29,728 nucleotides of DNA from a virus, in IMG/VR virus record IMGVR_UViG_3300025154_000318, positions 1 through 29,728 of that record, one strand, 5' to 3'. How positions within the stretch are numbered: the stretch's first letter is position 1; each line of letters opens with the position of its first letter. Below are positions 28,637-29,728 of this stretch, one piece after another. The position numbers and the translations under genes are program-made. The notes beneath the pieces are model-generated. The model made no database searches, was not told the DNA's origin, and saw nothing but the letters and a program-made list of their open reading frames with translations.

Positions 28637-29592
28637 AAAAGAAGGAAGTCGAAAATTTGGTGTATGTCCCGGCGTTCAAGACCAAAGAAGTCCCAGGAGT
28701 CACGTTCGGCGGATTCTCCCTGGACCGGCACATGGCATCCGAAAACAAAATGCCGTTGCGAAGAAAGACATTGCCCGAAGCTATGATCTCTTGCGCCGAT
28801 AAGGGGAAGGGTTGGCATTTGATCACGGCGTACCAGTGGGCGTCCATGGCCCATTTCTGGAAAAAGGCGAAGAGCCTCGATGAACTCGATTTTGATCCCC
28901 ATGCAGAGACCTGGCAATGGGTTATGGGCCTCTTTATGGAGGACGACGGCCATGTTGATGTTCTCGGATCGTTGGACGTCTCTTACACAGGCAGTCCATA
29001 CGGCCGTGGAACGATCAGTGGTTCGGGCAATTCTCCGATCCTGGCCGTAGATGGCGCAGGAATTAACTGGCTCAAGAAGTGGGAGACCGGAGCATTCAGG
29101 GGCATGATGGCTTATATTGCAGAGGCGAATAGTGCCCGGGGTGGGCTTTACCATATCGTGGACAGCAAGAAAGACTCTCTCCAGCTCCAAATCGCATCCA
29201 GCCCCGGAAATGGTCCTGCAACATTCTGCATCGTCAATCATGTTCCCATCGATATGACCAAGGGCATGAATACAGGGGATCACATTACGGCCCTGAGCAA
29301 TGATAACGATTTGAAGCCTTTTGCCATCCCCGGAAAAACAAGACGAGACGAAGATCCATTATTCGGGAATGACCATTACTGGTTCTATAAAAGCAGAATT
29401 ATGCGCGCGGCGTTCCGTGGCGGCGCCTTCGATGACGAGGCGGACGCGGGTGTGTTCGCGCTCTACTTGAACACCGCTCCGTCGAACTCGGTCTGCGGCG
29501 TCGGCTTCCGCGCCGGCAAAGCAATCAGAAATCTGGTTTTTCTGAAAATCTGCTTCGATATAATGGCACTGGGTCGTAGGTCAATGGCTTGA
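28633..29592 (+). CDS. DGR target 2: remote variable protein, C-type-lectin/FGE-like fold
   Basis: A 319-residue protein with CAGGAGGG before ATG 28633. It is clearly related to target 1: VPGVTFGGFSLDR, LPEAMISCADKGKGWHLITA, LDVSYTGSPYGRGTISGSG, DGAGINWLKKW, DLKPFAIPGKT and RAAFRGGAFDDEADAGVFAL...GFRAGK. It lacks a ~55-residue insertion present in target 1 and has a C-terminal extension (AIRNLVFLKICFDIMALG) after the variable repeat. No signal peptide. It is the last gene of the early/accessory cluster, 8.6 kb from the DGR, rather than near tail genes. It could be a second receptor protein or one made in lysogens. Diversified in trans by the DGR, as VR2 shows. Confidence 0.85.
   Translation: MKKKEVENLVYVPAFKTKEVPGVTFGGFSLDRHMASENKMPLRRKTLPEAMISCADKGKGWHLITAYQWASMAHFWKKAKSLDELDFDPHAETWQWVMGLFMEDDGHVDVLGSLDVSYTGSPYGRGTISGSGNSPILAVDGAGINWLKKWETGAFRGMMAYIAEANSARGGLYHIVDSKKDSLQLQIASSPGNGPATFCIVNHVPIDMTKGMNTGDHITALSNDNDLKPFAIPGKTRRDEDPLFGNDHYWFYKSRIMRAAFRGGAFDDEADAGVFALYLNTAPSNSVCGVGFRAGKAIRNLVFLKICFDIMALGRRSMA
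29398..29520 (+). repeat. DGR variable repeat VR2
   Basis: Aligned without gaps to template 20649-20771 it shows 14 differences, all at template adenines (20666, 20676, 20677, 20682, 20685, 20694, 20715, 20725, 20742, 20743, 20746, 20748, 20749, 20751). Ten of them do not give the same base as VR1. All non-adenine positions are identical. This shows recent diversification from the same template. Confidence 0.93.
29525..29545 (+). other. DGR target hairpin after VR2
   Basis: TCAGAAA (29525-29531) pairs exactly with TTTCTGA (29539-29545) around loop TCTGGTT. It starts five bases after the end of VR2, has the same stem length and nearly the same loop as the VR1 hairpin, and differs in stem sequence. 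It lies inside the coding sequence of target 2. Confidence 0.7.
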
Positions 29593-29629
29593 TAGATGTT
29601 TGAACGATATCTAAGAAAAGAACCCGTTA

Positions 29630-29728
29630 ATGCAAAATAATAATAAGTACCTTATCGTCGGCTTTAGCCGATTACCATCGCCGGCGGTATCGACTCATTT
29701 CCGGGGATATTCCCCCAGGCCCCACACC
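29630..29728 (+). CDS. Possible partial ORF at the window end
   Basis: ATG 29630 opens a frame to the window edge (33 residues, MQNNNKYLIVGFSRLPSP...). The ribosome site is weak (AAGAAAAG, 11 bases ahead). Two hairpins lie in it (TCGGC/GCCGA near 29657-29670, GGGGA/TCCCC at 29703-29715). It may equally be non-coding sequence after target 2. Confidence 0.25.
   Translation, partial: MQNNNKYLIVGFSRLPSPAVSTHFRGYSPRPHT

Overview
This window is about 30 kb of a temperate, long-tailed (siphovirus-like) phage of a Gram-negative, fairly GC-rich bacterium. Support for a tailed phage: head-tail joining, minor tail Z, tail terminator, major tail, tail chaperone with a lambda G/GT-type frameshift site, and a TP901-type tape measure follow one another. 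Support for a Gram-negative host: lipoprotein signals, a signal-anchored lytic transglycosylase and spanin-like proteins. An anaerobic Desulfobacterota-type host is only a guess.

Layout, left to right. Positions 1-1560: head-tail connection and tail completion genes. 1568-4600: three overlapping genes for sugar or methyl transfer (MptE/DUF115-like, a methyltransferase fusion, a glycosyltransferase). 4677-7477: lipoprotein and lysis cluster (XhlA-like protein, holin, lytic transglycosylase, spanin-like pair). 7544-18733: tail tube, chaperones, tape measure, tip proteins and fibre, including a gene interrupted by one in-frame TGA followed by a SECIS-like hairpin. 18756-22374: a diversity-generating retroelement (DGR): target gene with VR1, Avd, template repeat, reverse transcriptase, and a lipoprotein with an HEXXH motif. 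22389-22581: an intact-looking phage attachment site made of the 3' end of a tRNA-Lys flanked by four direct repeats. 22554-25303, minus strand: integrase and lysogeny operon headed by a CI-type repressor. From 25331, plus strand: a strong promoter overlapped by a palindromic operator, then many small early or accessory genes, ending with a second C-type-lectin-like gene (28633-29592) carrying a second DGR variable repeat (VR2).

The main result is a two-target DGR. One template repeat (20649-20771) matches VR1 in the adjacent tail gene and VR2 in a gene 8.6 kb away on the other side of attP. By hand alignment, 14 of 14 TR/VR2 differences and 17 of 18 TR/VR1 differences fall on template adenines. 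Both variable repeats, but not the template, are followed about five bases later by a 7-bp hairpin with nearly the same loop. Because attP lies between the DGR and VR2, integration would place the two targets at opposite ends of the prophage.

Second in interest is the TGA at 15742-15744. The reading frame stays open and protein-like across it, the downstream part has no ribosome-binding site, and a short hairpin lies at a distance compatible with bacterial selenocysteine insertion. Readthrough, selenocysteine, or a simple nonsense mutation all remain possible.
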